From NCBI GenBank assembly GCA_037576195.1, contig CM075102.1, positions 46,992,745-47,056,744 on the forward strand: a DNA stretch of 64,000 nt, in the 5' to 3' direction. Both the position numbers and the translations under genes were made by a program. Each line of letters begins with the position of its first letter. Position 1 is the first letter of the stretch. Source of the stretch: Phytoseiulus persimilis. Taxonomy: Eukaryota; Arthropoda; Arachnida; Mesostigmata; Phytoseiidae. Under the pieces are notes generated by a model. The model searched no databases. It saw only the letters and a list, made by a program, of their open reading frames with translations, and was not told the DNA's origin. Of this stretch, positions 43,801 to 57,400 are shown one piece after another.

Positions 43801-45495
43801 GGGCGTGTCATCTTCCGGAAAGGTCAGATGATCCATTTTGGAGGATTCGGTCTGTTGAGATGGTTGTCTTCTCAAAGAAGCCCAGCAGCCTTCCGAGATA
43901 TTTGACTGTAAGCTGAATCGGCATACAAACCGGATCCCTTCCGTTCAAAAGGTGGTCTATTTCACGGCAACGTTCCCCTATGTCGTACTCACGATTCTGC
44001 TCATCAAAGGAGTCACCTTGGATGGTGCGATGCTGGGCTTGGAATACTTTCTAGTTCCCAAGTTCGACCAATTGAAGTCTCTCAGCATCTGGCGTAAGGC
44101 TGCTGAACAATTATTTTATTCCCTGGGCATCGGTTGGGGTGGACTCATCATGAGCGGGAGTTACAACAGCTTTCGTACCGTTACCACCGTGTGAGTTCAG
44201 AACGTAGCTCAAACTACTCCCTTGGAGGAATCGAGTTATTTGAGTTGCTTGCGAAAATGGGCGAATGCTGAAAAACAGAAGGATTCTTCGCCAGAGATTC
44301 AATCATTGTGATCGTCGCCGATCTCATTACATCGTTCCTCGGAGGAATCGCCATTTTCTCAGTACTGGGCTACATGTCGGTGACATACGGAGTCCGCATA
44401 GAGGACGTTGCTAAACAAGGACAAGGGCTAGCCTTCGTAGTGTATCCAGAGGCCCTCACTACTTTCTGGTTCCCACAGCTGTGGTCTGTGATCTTCTTCG
44501 TGATGCTGTATCTGCTCGGAATCGATTCAGAGGTATTTTGGATAAGTAGCAAGATCAAGAACTTCCATCGGTACATGTCATTACGCGCTCTCTCAGAATC
44601 GCTCGACCATGATTGAAGCACTCACGAGCTCATGCGCAATATCGACTCGTTCCAGTTCCCTCTAGTTCAGACGGCTCTCACCGTACTTTCTGACGCCTTC
44701 CCGATTTTGCGGCGACATAAAGCCCTCACTGCCTTCGTCACCTGTACGGCCTGCTTCCTCGGGGGCCTGACCTGCGTCACGAGAGGAGGACAATACGTTC
44801 TGAATCTGCTCGACACTTACTGCGCGGGAGTTTCACTCTTAACCGTGGCGACTGCCGAAATCGTGGCTTTGATGTGGATATATGGTGCGTACAAACTCGA
44901 CAACAATCGGGAACTCGATCGCACTCAGCTCTAGATGCGTAGTAATCTGAATCCGAGAATCACGAAGCTGAGAGATAAAACTGTCCGCAGGCGTCAACCA
45001 GTTCTCAAACGATGTTGAATTCATGCTTGGATCAAGACCTAATCTTCTCTTCCGTTTGTCGTGGTTCTTAATATCACCGATTCTCTTGGTTGTACTTGTT
45101 GGCTACTACTTTTACGAATGGACGCCGATTGTTTACAACAATACCGACCCCTATCCTCTCTGGGCCGATTATCTGGGTCTTGCGTTCGCTGCCTTCTCAG
45201 TCATTCAGATCCCAATCGTCGCGCTTTCCGTGTTTCTGAGGAAGAAGGTGAGCCTACTTCCTTCTTGTGCTGGCAGACTCAATCCCATGCGCTACGTGAG
45301 AACTGTATTGGAATCGATCGCATCATTTACAGAGAACTCGCTTATGTGGCTTCATTGCAGAACCCGAAAGACGCGTTCCGGCCACATGAGAAGTGGGGAC
45401 CAGCCGACAAGCATCTCCTCAAAGAGTATAAGCGGTTCAAAAACGACTCGGGAGATCTCGAACTCCGTCACAGAACACAAAACGGAGACGTTTGA
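40808..45495 (+). CDS. Sodium- and chloride-dependent SLC6-family transporter, nine exons
   Basis: Exons: 40808-41114, 41207-41338, 41461-41631, 43566-43822, 43952-44190, about 44279-44532, 44656-44884, 44991-45247 and 45361-45495; about 660 residues with 12 membrane segments. Helix 1 and after: [22 protein letters not shown], then [22 protein letters not shown] and [14 protein letters not shown] large loop holds paired Cys and N-glycosylation sites (NCSNAT). Later: [41 protein letters not shown] and [10 protein letters not shown]. The family couples Na+ to uptake of neurotransmitters, amino acids or osmolytes; substrate cannot be told. The helix 1 Asn in the usual GNVWRFP is Asp here. The third intron (1.93 kb) carries a foldback element. 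The exon 5/6 phase is off by one and unresolved. The start Met is the most upstream plausible one. Confidence 0.9.
41860..42490. mobile_element. Foldback-type MITE inside SLC6 intron 3
   Basis: The arms (about 41860-42085 and about 42275-42490) are diverged reverse complements. Paired words include GTACCGGCATGAT with ATCATACCGGTACG-type complement, GAGAATCGCTCCAGAG with CTCTGAAGCGATTCTC, and AGCGATTGTGTCAGCCTGG with its counterpart near 42290. Loop about 190 bp. No coding frame. A single-arm relative sits at 14690-14830, so it is a dispersed family. Confidence 0.7.
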
Positions 45496-46046
45496 GTCAG
45501 CATCCAGAATCGACCAGACGATCCCGTTTGCAGATCACCTCAACCGGCACCAAAGGACTCTTCCAAACGTCGATGAATGTAAATTGGTACCCTCTGCATT
45601 TTTGTCTATCAAGTCGATCAACGAGTCGAGAGAGAGGCCAAGGCGTATGATTTCCTCTACCGCAGGCTCATCTTGATTTCCTGTCTCTCCAGAGAGGAAG
45701 CTCGAAGGAGCTCGTATTCAGAAATCTCGCTGCATCCACTCAGCGACAACGAGAGAGCGACACTTAGAACATTTTCGACGTGTTATTTGGCTTCGAGTAC
45801 ACCTCCGCAGGGACATATGGTGACGATAGTCATGATGTAAACAGAGGAAATTCCTCAAGCTTCTCGACCATACCAAGACTGTAGGGCTCAGAAGTTCCGT
45901 AGAATGAGAGACCCCCGATCGAATTAATATATTTTCGAGAATCCTCCAATCGGGGCTCGCCGTCATCTGCGCTATCGAGTCATCCGCAATCTGGGCGAGA
46001 TGAACCACTCGACCCAACAGTTATTCCCGGATTCTCGGATCAGGAA

Positions 46047-46052
46047 AATAAA
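46047..46052 (+). terminator. Possible polyadenylation signal of the SLC6 gene
   Basis: AATAAA about 550 bp after the stop codon; the first such hexamer downstream on this strand. Confidence 0.35.
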
Positions 46053-47790
46053 TATGAGCATTGTCAGCACCAACAGGACGCTAGTTCCCTCGTGGATTCT
46101 CTCCACACGACCACCAACGGAGATCCTTCGGGAACTGAGTCGTGAAGCAAAGATGGGTCGTGGAACAGATAGCCGGGCCTCTCATAAGGAAACTGCAGCC
46201 ATGCCTCGCTGGGACCGAGTTCCACTCAGTTCCCACCCAGTCAGTCAGATATTCAGAGTGCTAATTTCGTCCAACATGGATGCGTGAGCGGCCTTGAAGG
46301 GATTGGCAGGTTGATCGGCGCTTTGAGCCGCTCCTTCAACTATTCGACATAAAAGCCGTGAAAGGAGTCGAGCCGCAGAACTCCATAGGAACGGGAGAGA
46401 TCCGATGAGCTGCTCTCTAGGAATTCTCCCCGAGTCGATCATCTCATCATGGCAGCACGCTACACACGGCCCCGAGGCGAGACATGACATTTGGAATTTC
46501 CCACAAATTGTCGAGGTTGAGTGATGCATTGGTTCGATATTCAAATGGGATTGAGTTTCTCGATGGGAAACCCGAGGTCGCTCTTAAGCTGTCCTTCAGA
46601 ACGAAACGAATACCGTGGAAGCTCCTACTATAGAACTCTGAGAGACGATTGGAAAAGCCACGCGAGTTCCAAGTTACACTTGATACAATCCAGGAAAACA
46701 GGTGGGACAATTCAGTGGGACACGAACTTAAGGCGCCGATACGGAACGTCCACGAATAGCAGAACTCAGTTCCATCACGTATTCGATGAGCTGGTAATAA
46801 ATGGTTCTAACGCAGGAGGGTGGAATGAGTCCTACCGCACAATGCGCAACGCGGGACCAGAGTGGAGACCATTAAGAACAATGCAACCCGCTCTTCGTAG
46901 TCGGGATCGGCACGTTCCTCTGAGGCCGGCGCCACCAAACATTCCGAGGCCGCGCTATACTTTTCAGGGGGTCAATTTTCGTTTGGTGTCTCGGTGACTC
47001 AGCGAACTCCAGCGATTTCCGATACTTCCCAGGGTATCCGTCCTGTTCCGTTCGCGAGCGGCAAATCTAACATTTTTTCCCCATCCTGACAACCTGAGGG
47101 TGGTTCAGTTTGAAAAGTTCAAAAAATTGAATTTTGCTTCTCAAGCTCTCGAGAATCCTTCATTCCGCCAAATCTCGTTATGAGAATCTCGCGTTGTGAC
47201 GACCCGATCTCCATAGTACGTCATTCGACTCGAGTACCGGGGAAACCTCGCCGTCTCTGATGGAAATATCCTCACCGGTACATCACCACCGGTAAGGGGT
47301 GGCCCACTTCATGCATAGGTCTCGTCATTCTCCAAACGCACGAGTTTGGGAGGGTCTCTACAGTGACGGGTCTGGGGTTTGATCTTGCCAAGGCCTCCGA
47401 TCGACCACGGTTTCGTCCTTGAAACATCATTACTGTTGGAAGCGAGCTTCTGGAACGAGGACTCCGTATTTTGAAAAGCCCCAAGGGGTACCCACTCGGA
47501 AGTGAAAGTCTAGCCCCATTCCCCAGCCGCAAAGGCGGACTTACCGGTTGAGATTCATCAAAGGAAGGAAGACAACAGAAATAAACTGTTCCGGGCTCGT
47601 GTATTGAACTCTGCCCAGTGGTAATTGAACCCAAACCTGTGTCCTCGCAGTGGGGGGCGGTAATGTGGCTCAGCCTTGGGGCGGCGATTTCCTACATCTG
47701 GCTCTGGCGAGACGAAATCCTGGTATTCGCCTGTTCGTGCCCTTTCTGAGAGCTTCTCGATCGGGGTTCTGCGACTACTTTCCAAATGTT

Positions 47791-47818
47791 GAAAACGAGA
47801 AATCTCGTTCTCGTTTTC
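47791..47818. repeat. Short perfect hairpin
   Basis: GAAAACGAGA at 47791-47800 and its complement TCTCGTTTTC at 47809-47818, with an 8-base loop. Context is non-coding; function unknown. Confidence 0.5.
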
Positions 47819-50800
47819 CAATTCGTTCCAATATATCAAGGGAAGATGCCAGAAGTTTGGTACGGAAAGCTGAGAGTATATTGAACCTCAGAATCCAACG
47901 CTCCGACCTTCGAGTCCTGCTAAGTCATGTATCGCCTTCCCCATGTCAATCCTATTAAGCAGCTCGTTTACTGCGGAGGGGATCGCGGGACATCACGAGC
48001 GCAACTTGCTCATTCCCGAGCTTCGAAAACTTCCAGAAGTAATTTCTTGGGAACGGCTCCCCATCCCTCAGTCCTCGCGTAGGCTCCCCGCAGCTGAGTT
48101 TACAGAGTTCCTAGTTTGAGCGGTGAGCCAAGTTCGGTAATAGATTGCGTCCGGGGAAGAAAATCGACTTCAGAGGAAGGATGCCAGGGTTCTGCAATCA
48201 CCTAATGATGGAGAGAAGATTTTGGAGGCTGTACCTGAGTTTGAAGAACGCGTTTTTCCGGTTCGAGATCATAATTAGTAAGAGTTCCCCAAGGAGTGAG
48301 ATACAAGGATGCCACGGTGATTGATGACGCTGTTAGATCGATGACACTGTTCGTAGGGTGTTTCGCGAAATGTGTTGTTATTGGTTCCAATGGCAACTCT
48401 CCTTCGTTTCCACGATCACTGAGGAGTGTCCATCTGAGTGACGCATCAAGAGGAACAGGCTCTGCTTAGCTCCAATAGCTGACACGAGCTTCGATCGAGG
48501 TGAGCTCAGGAGATATCTTGAAGAAATTCCGTTAAAAGTCTCACATTTGTTCCCAATCAACCGATTCGTCTCGATGAGAAAGTCAGAGGCGATAATGCCG
48601 CCCGTGGTGCCGGCCCAAGATGTGTCGCCAAGACGCACCGGGCGCGACCTACAATTATCTCAAGCGATATGCAGGTGTTTATCATTGAATAGCTCTGGAC
48701 GTTTTCTGCCACCAAGAGCTCACAGCTGATGACAGTGCTTCCGAAAGAGATAAGAGGTCAGAGAGAGATTCGCCTCACAACGACTCCTACCGGAACGAGT
48801 TGAATGTTCAGGACGGAGCGGCGTGACACTCTGGCGGGGGCTCCTCGGAGCCAAACGATACCCTGCTGTCAAGCTGAGTTCCGAAATCCCGTCAGGCAAA
48901 GCACGTTCTTCTTCGTTGTCCGAACTTGCTCTGTACCCGTTGCCTGGAAGTGTGTGTGTCTTCCGACTCTTACGATGGGATCTGATGACAGGAAGGATAT
49001 TCGGCTCCTCCTTGACAGCGGTCATCTGTATGAGTTGTCTCTAGTTGTCCATCGTTATTGCGGAGTGCGAAGCAGCAAGGTCGATTTGATTCGGTCCTGA
49101 TGCGAGAATGACCGATTAGCGCTCGGTCGATCCCAGAAGATTGGCGAGCTCTGTCGCCGAGAGAATGTTGTATTTCGCGGCAACAATAGCTTGTTCCCGA
49201 CTCGCTCTCCGACATAATCAAGCCGATTTATGGCTCCGACTCGAGGGCATTGCCGCCCCACTATACCTACCAAAGGGCTATCTCAAAGGTCCGACGCTCA
49301 CGGAGGGTGGAGACTTTGTTGAGCATTTCGTTATCCGCAACATTTTGCAGGATCCCGTACCGCCGGGAGGTGCGGCAATGCCAAGCTTCCACCATCCAGC
49401 GGAGCTCGGTGCCTCTGCAAAAGCGGTTAGCTTCTTCGGAAGGTTCCCACTTCCGGGTGCTCTTCATCGCAAGCATGAATACCCAGAAACCCTTGTCTCT
49501 CATGTACTGTACGGATTCCCTGGATGCACGAACCACGACGTGAGCACCTCAGGTTCTCAAGAGGATCAGAAGAGCCTCAAGATGGAACAATAGTTTTCGG
49601 TTTCGAAATATAGTCCAGCGAGTGTTATTGCCTCTGGTTCTGCCTTCGGGTACTCATGGTAAAGGGCTCGCATAAGTTACACTTCGTCCGAGGGGAGTTC
49701 GATCAATGCCGCAGAGCGTCATCGGCGCCTTTTGAAGAAAGAGCTAGGTACCGTCAAGCATCATCGCATCTCGATCCTCAGTCAACTATGGAGCCAAACA
49801 CCTACTCAACCCGAGTACGAAGCAGGCTTGAGCGAGGTTCGAGGCATCATAACGTATTGGTGCAGATGCCCAAATCGGACCCACGCAGTGGGACGCTGGG
49901 TCCATGTGGCCGCGGGCATTCTGTCTCTTGCTCATGACGGGCATGCATTAACCATCGCTCGTCCGGGGGCTAAGTTGGAAGTCGGAAGACGATGATGCTC
50001 ATGATTGAAAATTTCGGAATGAAGCTTCTTTCGCTCGCTCCAGTCATTCATCGCTCCAACTCTTGCTGTGCATCGACTCCTGGTAGCTTCCATCCAAAGT
50101 TCCTGTTTCTCAGCTGACGCTAGAAAATCGTGCGGATATCCAGCATGCCTAATGCGTGGAGATTCGGATCTGTCGAAAGACCGAGACACGCGTGGAACAA
50201 GGGTTGAATATGCTGTATCGGGAGACAAACTCAACCCGCCTGCGGGTGCGATTGCCGAAGGCGGCAATATGACTCGGGGTGAGTTCATACCCATGGGATG
50301 CTCGGATACTTCCATTCTGACTCCGTTATCCAACGGAACTTTGAGAAGTGACTGGTCTCATCTCAGTCCTCGCCGGTCAGTGCAATGATCCTCACTCAAC
50401 TTTTGATGTCGATATTCGGTACTCGGAAATCAGAGGTCGGCGGCTTAAAGCGTTCGATGTGCTCAATCGACCCGAAACCCCGCGAATCGTTGATCCCGAA
50501 TTCCCGAAAAAGCTCAAGTGTGACCGAGGGTGATGAGAACGTGTTGGAGGACCCTCCTTAGGATAGCTTGGCCAAGATCCGTGGTTATCGGCTGTCTCGT
50601 TTAGTCTCGGAGCTCGTAGGAGACTGGCAGACTAACATTCAATTCGCTACCCTATTCGACGGGCATGGGGCGCGTTCTACACAACAAGAAAACGATCATC
50701 TCGCTTCTGAGATGATCTGAGCCAGGGTTAGGCAAAGCGCAGCCCGCTGGAGACCACTGTGCCCGCCATTGTGCATGCAGGCCAAAATGTGGCCCGCGCG

Positions 50801-51461
50801 TCGTACCATGTTGCCCACCCTTGATCTGAACCCTCATGTGACGAGATGGTCATACCGCGACAACCCTGCCGTCGTGATGCCAACTCAGGAAGGACCTGCT
50901 GTCATTGATTCCAGCCACATCTTCACCGTATCACGTTGTTGGAATGGGCGTACAACGATCTGACCAATGTCGATTGCTGCGTTGAATTCTGAATAATCCT
51001 CGACGCAGATCAGCGCCTCGGATCGCCTGGATGATAACTCCGATTCGGATCCGTCGCGAGATTTCCGAATCCAAAAGACCTCTTAGATTACAAACGATTT
51101 ACATTGACTTAACATCCGCGAAACGATTGGGCGCTAAGGCATCAACGAGGAGACGCCAGTGGCGCAGAGAATCAAACTGTCGATGCATGGTAGGGCTCGG
51201 TCGCCGCTTCCCGCACGCGTAGTCGAAGTCTATCTGTCGCTGTATAGCCTGGCTGCTTTCCTGCCCTCTCTCTATGAGCGAGGGAAGTCAGCATGTTCCT
51301 CGCAGCAGTTGCCTGCTGCCTGACTCAAACCTCCTCTAATGGTATCCCGTCAGAAAAAGTTTTTCGAGAGTAAAGTTGGTGCTGGCTCATCAATTAGGAA
51401 ATCTCTGAAGCTCTCGCCGTTTCTTGCTGGATACTGAAGAACTCCGTCTCCTGCCACTAAA

Positions 51462-54400
51462 ATGCGGGAGGTGACTTCTACATTGTTCGTTGCGGCCATC
51501 AGTTTTTTGACTGCTGCTGCTCTGAATTGCGACGTCGCGCGGCAGCACTTCCGCTCAAGAAACTTCACTGTGTTAGAAGATTTCCGAGAGCATTCTCCGG
51601 GTGAGTTTCTCTTAACACACGCAACCGCTAACGTGATTCAGTGGGTGACTCCGTGGATAGGGGTCACACTTGAGCTTCCGCGAATAACGACGAGACTGCC
51701 ACTTGTTGCCGCGACCGCTATAGGAATGCATACGTGATCCAATGTGCGGCTTGAATCCAGTGATTCGAGAGGTGGCAGCGACGGTTAATTCCGCCGGAAA
51801 CGTAACGCCGTCGAAGTCAAGTGAAGCCGTTGAAGTTCAGTAGCGCACCATCGGGACGAACCATAGTGCAAGCGGCGCCAGACTCCTCGAGATCGTTTTT
51901 GTTTATCTCAACGACCACCACGAGTTCAAAGATCTCGCATCCGGACGGCTCAACTGTTCGATCTATACAGAGTACCGGCCGGTCTATGGCACGTTACCGG
52001 CCTGCGACCTATCGCGGTCGGTGTCGGGCGCGCATCCCAAGGTACGCACTGGAACTCGCCGGTAGCAATCGTGGGAGTGGAAGCCGACGCGCTCCACTTG
52101 TCTCTGCACTTCTTCGTCTTCGAACGTCGAGCGAGCCTGGCATTGCCGTAGAGCACGATGACTCTCAGTTGTCTTGAGGAGAATCTCATTCAGTCAGCTC
52201 ACGGACAAAACTTCGCGGTAGACAAACTGTTTGGAATGTCCTGAACAATTCAGATGTCCAATCCATGGAAATTCCAAAGCTATAAAATACTGCCCCGGAT
52301 AGCTACTCTGGGCTTCGAACATGAAGACGCCCAGGCTCCGTTCACACTTTGAATGGGAACATCAGTATGCAATGGAGGGATATAGATCATTCCACAACTC
52401 AAACGGTCGTATGATGCATCGGTTACACCGGTTTCATGGAGCGAGTCAGGGGAAAGTCGGCCAGTCGTCGTGACTGGGATGAAGCCGTAGTTTGCATGGG
52501 AAATACGCACTGTGACCTTCATTCTGCTTTTCTTCGAGATGGGACAGCCGCTCTCTCACATGCAAAGGTCTTTTCGCAAACAGGAAGCCCTGACGCGCTC
52601 GCTGAATGATTATTTTTTTTTGAGGCTGACGGTATGATTCTTCCATACGAAATTTCAGCGTTGAAATGGACTCGGAACTCCCATAAGCGTCCCGAGGAAT
52701 GTTTGTTCCGCTCGTCGTGGAGCCTTTGTGTTTCGGGTGCCTAATGAGCAATACTTTACTCTTTTGATCTTGACTCCGGCCACAAACGAACGCAGTTAAT
52801 TTTAGGCAGGCACGCAGCAGCGTGGAGGAACCATTCAAGGTTGCAGAGGCTGATATTTCGGGTAATTAAGTAAAGCAGGGGACCACCCTGGTCGTGATCT
52901 CTGAATTACCTCAATGAACCCGTAAACCCACCTCCGACGAGGCAATATTTCGAAGATGACGATGTTATTACCCCTCGCATGCCGCGTTTTGAATACGTTC
53001 GGTGGTAAACTGAAGCGCTTCTGGCGCGAGAAGGACGGGTCCCTCTTTATGATGCACGACGGCGCGAGCCTGACTCTACCATGAACTCTAGAACCATTTT
53101 CTGAGTGTATGTGCGTTGAATGACATGCGTGGTTCACAGTCGTCCTACCGGGCTGGACTCCTGAGTTGTTTCAACGTGCCAGGGATAGCTGATATTCGAT
53201 GTCCGGGAATCCCAGCCTGCGAACAGAATTACGCAGGCGGCGGATTACGTTCTCAACTCAGCTCCTCGCCGTTTCCTCCAGACTAGCGCATAATCCAGAC
53301 GAACGTAAAACAAGCTACCTTGGCCATAAATAACTTTGCTTGGATGTTCCGCGCCTTTCACGCTACAATCTCGTGAGCCCGATCGCTGAAGTTATGAATG
53401 ACACTCGAGTACTTTTGAGATTCGATATTTGATTTGAACATGACCGGATGGATCGCTGATCCGTCCGATGTCTCAGTCACGAAAGATATCCTCCCCAGAT
53501 TCGAGTCATCTTGCCCTCGGGTGTTTCCGAGAAGTGTCATCACTGACGACGATTTCGAATCCTAGATTCGTAACTATCAACGAAACGAGCGCTTTCCTCA
53601 GCTAGTACTGACGAAATAACCTGATTAGCTCGACTTGGGCCGAGCAAATTTTCTCCGAATCTAGCGACACGATCCGAACTCCTGACATAGTCGGCGCATT
53701 CGGTTTCGGTGTCAGGATACTTTGGACTAGATCGTTGTAAACCCCTTTCAAGTTTCGCGAGGTTTATTGCTCCTCGTTTGAGATCTCCGACCCGAGGGAA
53801 TGCGAGAGAAGAAGTACTTCAAACTCGAACGCCTCGATGCCCCGCTGCAGATGGGCAACCAGATAGATGAACGGATAGATAGAGCAACAGCGAACTCACA
53901 CAACTTGTGGGTGGATCGGAAGCGAGCGTCTCAGTGAAGGAGACCAACAGAGAGAGTGTCGTCCCCATTCGAAGCAAACGAGCGACCGACTGACTGACTG
54001 ACTGACTGACTAGTGCCGTTCTGCCGACCTGGCAGCCAGCCTACCGCAAGAATGAAACAGAATCGAATCTACAAGTAATCAGACGAGCTAGAAAAAACTC
54101 GCGCTTCGCAAAGACAAGCCTTGGATCATCGCGTGTAATCAGTGGGACGAAGCTAAGCGATTTTGCCCCAGCGTCGGCCGTTCTCGAAACGAGACCCGAT
54201 AGACACCGACAAGATATCGCCATGTTTGTAAAACGCTCATCCATTCTCGAAAACGAATGCTCTGAAAGAACGCTCAGTTCGACGTTTGTGATCTTCGAGA
54301 ACGAGCGAGCAAGCCGCTCAACTGGCTCAGAGAGGAAACTTCCGAAGCTCTTTGAAGTATTATCCCTGTATTTAAGCAAACCGCCTAATTGCCTGATAAC

Positions 54401-57400
54401 TGAGCGGAAAAACGCTTCAGTAGCCACGATCGTCTCTGTTTATAACCGGCCGCTCGCGATAAGAGAGCCTCTTGTGTTCAACATCGAAAACGTATTGGCA
54501 CGGGTGGCGCGCGGTCGCAGGGTGCAGCAGCGTATTCTCTCTCGAATTAGCATTTGTTTGTGACGAAATTGCGCCGAAAATTGCCACAGAGATGTAGAGT
54601 TTTCTACAGGGGAGAGGAATGCTCGACGGTCGAGCTTCACTCTGGGTTCTTTGAACGCTTTTCTGGCAGCAGTTTTCAGCTGAGGAGGCTTCAACGAAGA
54701 GCGCGTTGTTGCCGCTGTTTGCTCGAACTACCAGCTCGGTTCAGTGAAATGACGCCCGACAAGCAAGCGACCGACCGACCGACGGACCAACCCTACTGGT
54801 GGCAGAACCACGTGTGGTTGAGCCTTGCCGGCCGGACGTCTCATTGCATTGTGGCTGCGTGGGCTATTCGGCGACAGCCTGCTTGCTTCCCTAGTTTGCT
54901 CAGACTGGCTGCTGGTTAACGAATGCGCGGGGGGTTTGAGCCAGCCTTTTTGTGTTGAGGGCTCGGGTGTTTTCTTCTGAGGATTAACGAGTAAGAAACT
55001 TCGGAAGCCACCGAGGAAACCTATCACCTCGTTGAATCGACTCAGTCACCAAACGCCTCGCCAGGGACCCCGGATCAAGGGCGAAATCGAGCGCGAGTTT
55101 TTTTTTCGCACAGCGACAGCTTAGTTAGGCCGTTCATTCCTTGATCCTTGGGGCAGTACATTATCGAGGAAAATCCACTGACAGAGCTTGCTGACTCGAC
55201 GGCATCGCTGATACAAGACATCGAGAATGGTTCTAGCGCGGTTTCGAGCATTGTTTCCGGATGTGGAATTTCAGAGCTCCCGCTCTCCTCAGTGAAAGAA
55301 TTCGGAACCTGCTTGCAGCCTCGCTAACTCATTTTCAATCCTAGATTGAGAGATGAACGGCTCTGAGGATCTGTCTTCGTCTTTCGAGCGCCCGCACCAA
55401 CGGCTCACACCCGTTTTCGAAGGATGGACTCCAGATGAAGTTCCGATTAGAATCGTCGGGATTCGCGGGCCGCGCGCCAACCGAGAAAAAGAATAGGCCG
55501 AAGGCAAAACGAAGCGGAATCAGTGGTCCTCGATCATCTATCCATGACTTATCTCACCCCTGCCTGTTTGTTGTTGCAAAAGAACTCCGTGCGGGCGGTT
55601 TTTCAAGAACGCTTTCGGGCCGCTCAGAACGGGTAGACTATCACCGATGTCCCCGCATGCGAGACGCGCCTTAGAGTGTAGTCTTAACTTACATGACCTT
55701 CATCAAAGGTCGGTCTCGGTGCGTACCCTAGACGCGAGGAGGATTAGTACTCATCGATTGATCAAAGTGCTAGAGAGCCAACTTGTTCCCTGAGTACAAG
55801 AAAAACAGAGTTCTATCATGCGAAAGACTTAGTCTCCGATGGAAGCAGCTGATCGAGTGCATAACCGGGCGGAGAGCCACCGAAAGCGGTCGAAACTCAG
55901 CAGATCGAGTGCAAAACTCTAGGAAGAGGCAGACCCCTAGAGAGCCATCATAGGAACGATGAGATCACATTGAGCGTTGTTTACGAGCTCAAAGATGCGC
56001 CAAAACTGCGTCGGTGGAATTCTCCAAGTCTCGGTTCCAGCTCTTGAATTTATGGAGCGAGCTCTTGGGAAGATTGACGAGCCTTCCCGGGACTTGTCAA
56101 CTGGGCTTGGAACTATTTCGGGATGCAACTTCTTTCCGGAGTGGTAATCCATGGCCAATTGATCCCTCGGAAAGTGCTCTGTTGATGCCCACGCGGGGTC
56201 GGAGTCTGTGCTAGGGAACCACATTCGATTACCATTCATGGGTGGAAAAATGGAAGGAAAACACGTGTTCAACGGTTACCGAGCTTCCTTTGTCTCGCAG
56301 CGCGTTAATTTAGTGGTGACGAATACCAACAACAAATCCAACATCAGACAACACAGAGCCCTCATTGTCATCGGCCGTCCTACCGGTTGGAGGTCTCCGG
56401 GTTCTCTTGAATCGCGTCCAGTTCCGCCCGGCAACCAGATGTAGTTGGACCAACACATGTAAACGAGAGCAGACTGCCTGTTTCCTCCAATCACCGTACG
56501 ACAAACTGGGCGCTGCATACCGGGGAAACCTCGACGTTTCAGAAGCTCCGCACGCCTTGAACCCGATCCATGCGTTTCACAAGATCTTCTAAAAAGCTTC
56601 CCCGTTGCTCTCGATTTGGAGATCGAACCCGGCTGGAGTAGAGCGAGAAAAACTTGGAGAATCTCACTAGGATTCTCGAGAGCGGTACTGTAATCGAGTG
56701 GGGCCAGAGCGTTTCATCATTCTCAACATGAGAAGATTTTCAGGAGCTGCCACCGCTGCAGCGAGAGTTAGCTGGCGTTCGCTGTCAGAATCTAATTGAC
56801 GTACAACTCCACTTAGTTTGTTCGCGTTGACTTTCCGGTTCTAGCAGATCAGGCCATCTCCGATGACGCTAGGGAGACGCGCCGGTCGAGTCGCCCGATT
56901 TCAAACTCCGGGATCGAACGAGAGCTTGACGCGAGCTGAAGCATCTAAAATTCGTTCGACAGGCGCTCCGCGAGTGGAGTTCAGTGAAAAAAGAGAGAAC
57001 AACAACATCTGAGAGTTGAAACAATTGTGATCACGGACAGGAAGCGAACGAGAAGATGCATTTATCTGCTTGTTTAGATAGTAGTCTCTCGAACAGCGCC
57101 AGCCGCAACTCAGGCTACAACGACAATCTTATTGTGGCAATTGTCTTGTTTGACTCGCTTCGTGATGGAGGACAACAGAGCGGGGACGTTCCTCTTCTCG
57201 CTCTGATATCCTCGATTGTCGCCATTTCCAGCTGGAGGAGTTCTCCATCCTTCATTCGCGACTGCAAAGGCTCAGATCTGTCACACCTGACCGGATACCG
57301 ATACTCACTCGCCTTCGGTCCATGTTCTCCGCTCTTCAATGTCCCCAGGGGAGAACCTCGAGGCAGCCTATACGGCTTTCGCGTCCTTCGTTTGTGGAAC

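Larger units (their letters stand above)
45496..51461. other. Six-kilobase stretch without a recognised gene
   Basis: Long open frames exist on both strands but none matches a family I know. The most protein-like pieces are plus-strand 46505-46620 (DALVRYSNGIEFLDGKPEVA), plus-strand about 46730-46997, and plus-strand 49141-49593. The last 100 bp should contain the glypican 5' UTR and promoter. A perfect 10-bp hairpin lies at 47791-47818. Confidence 0.3.
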
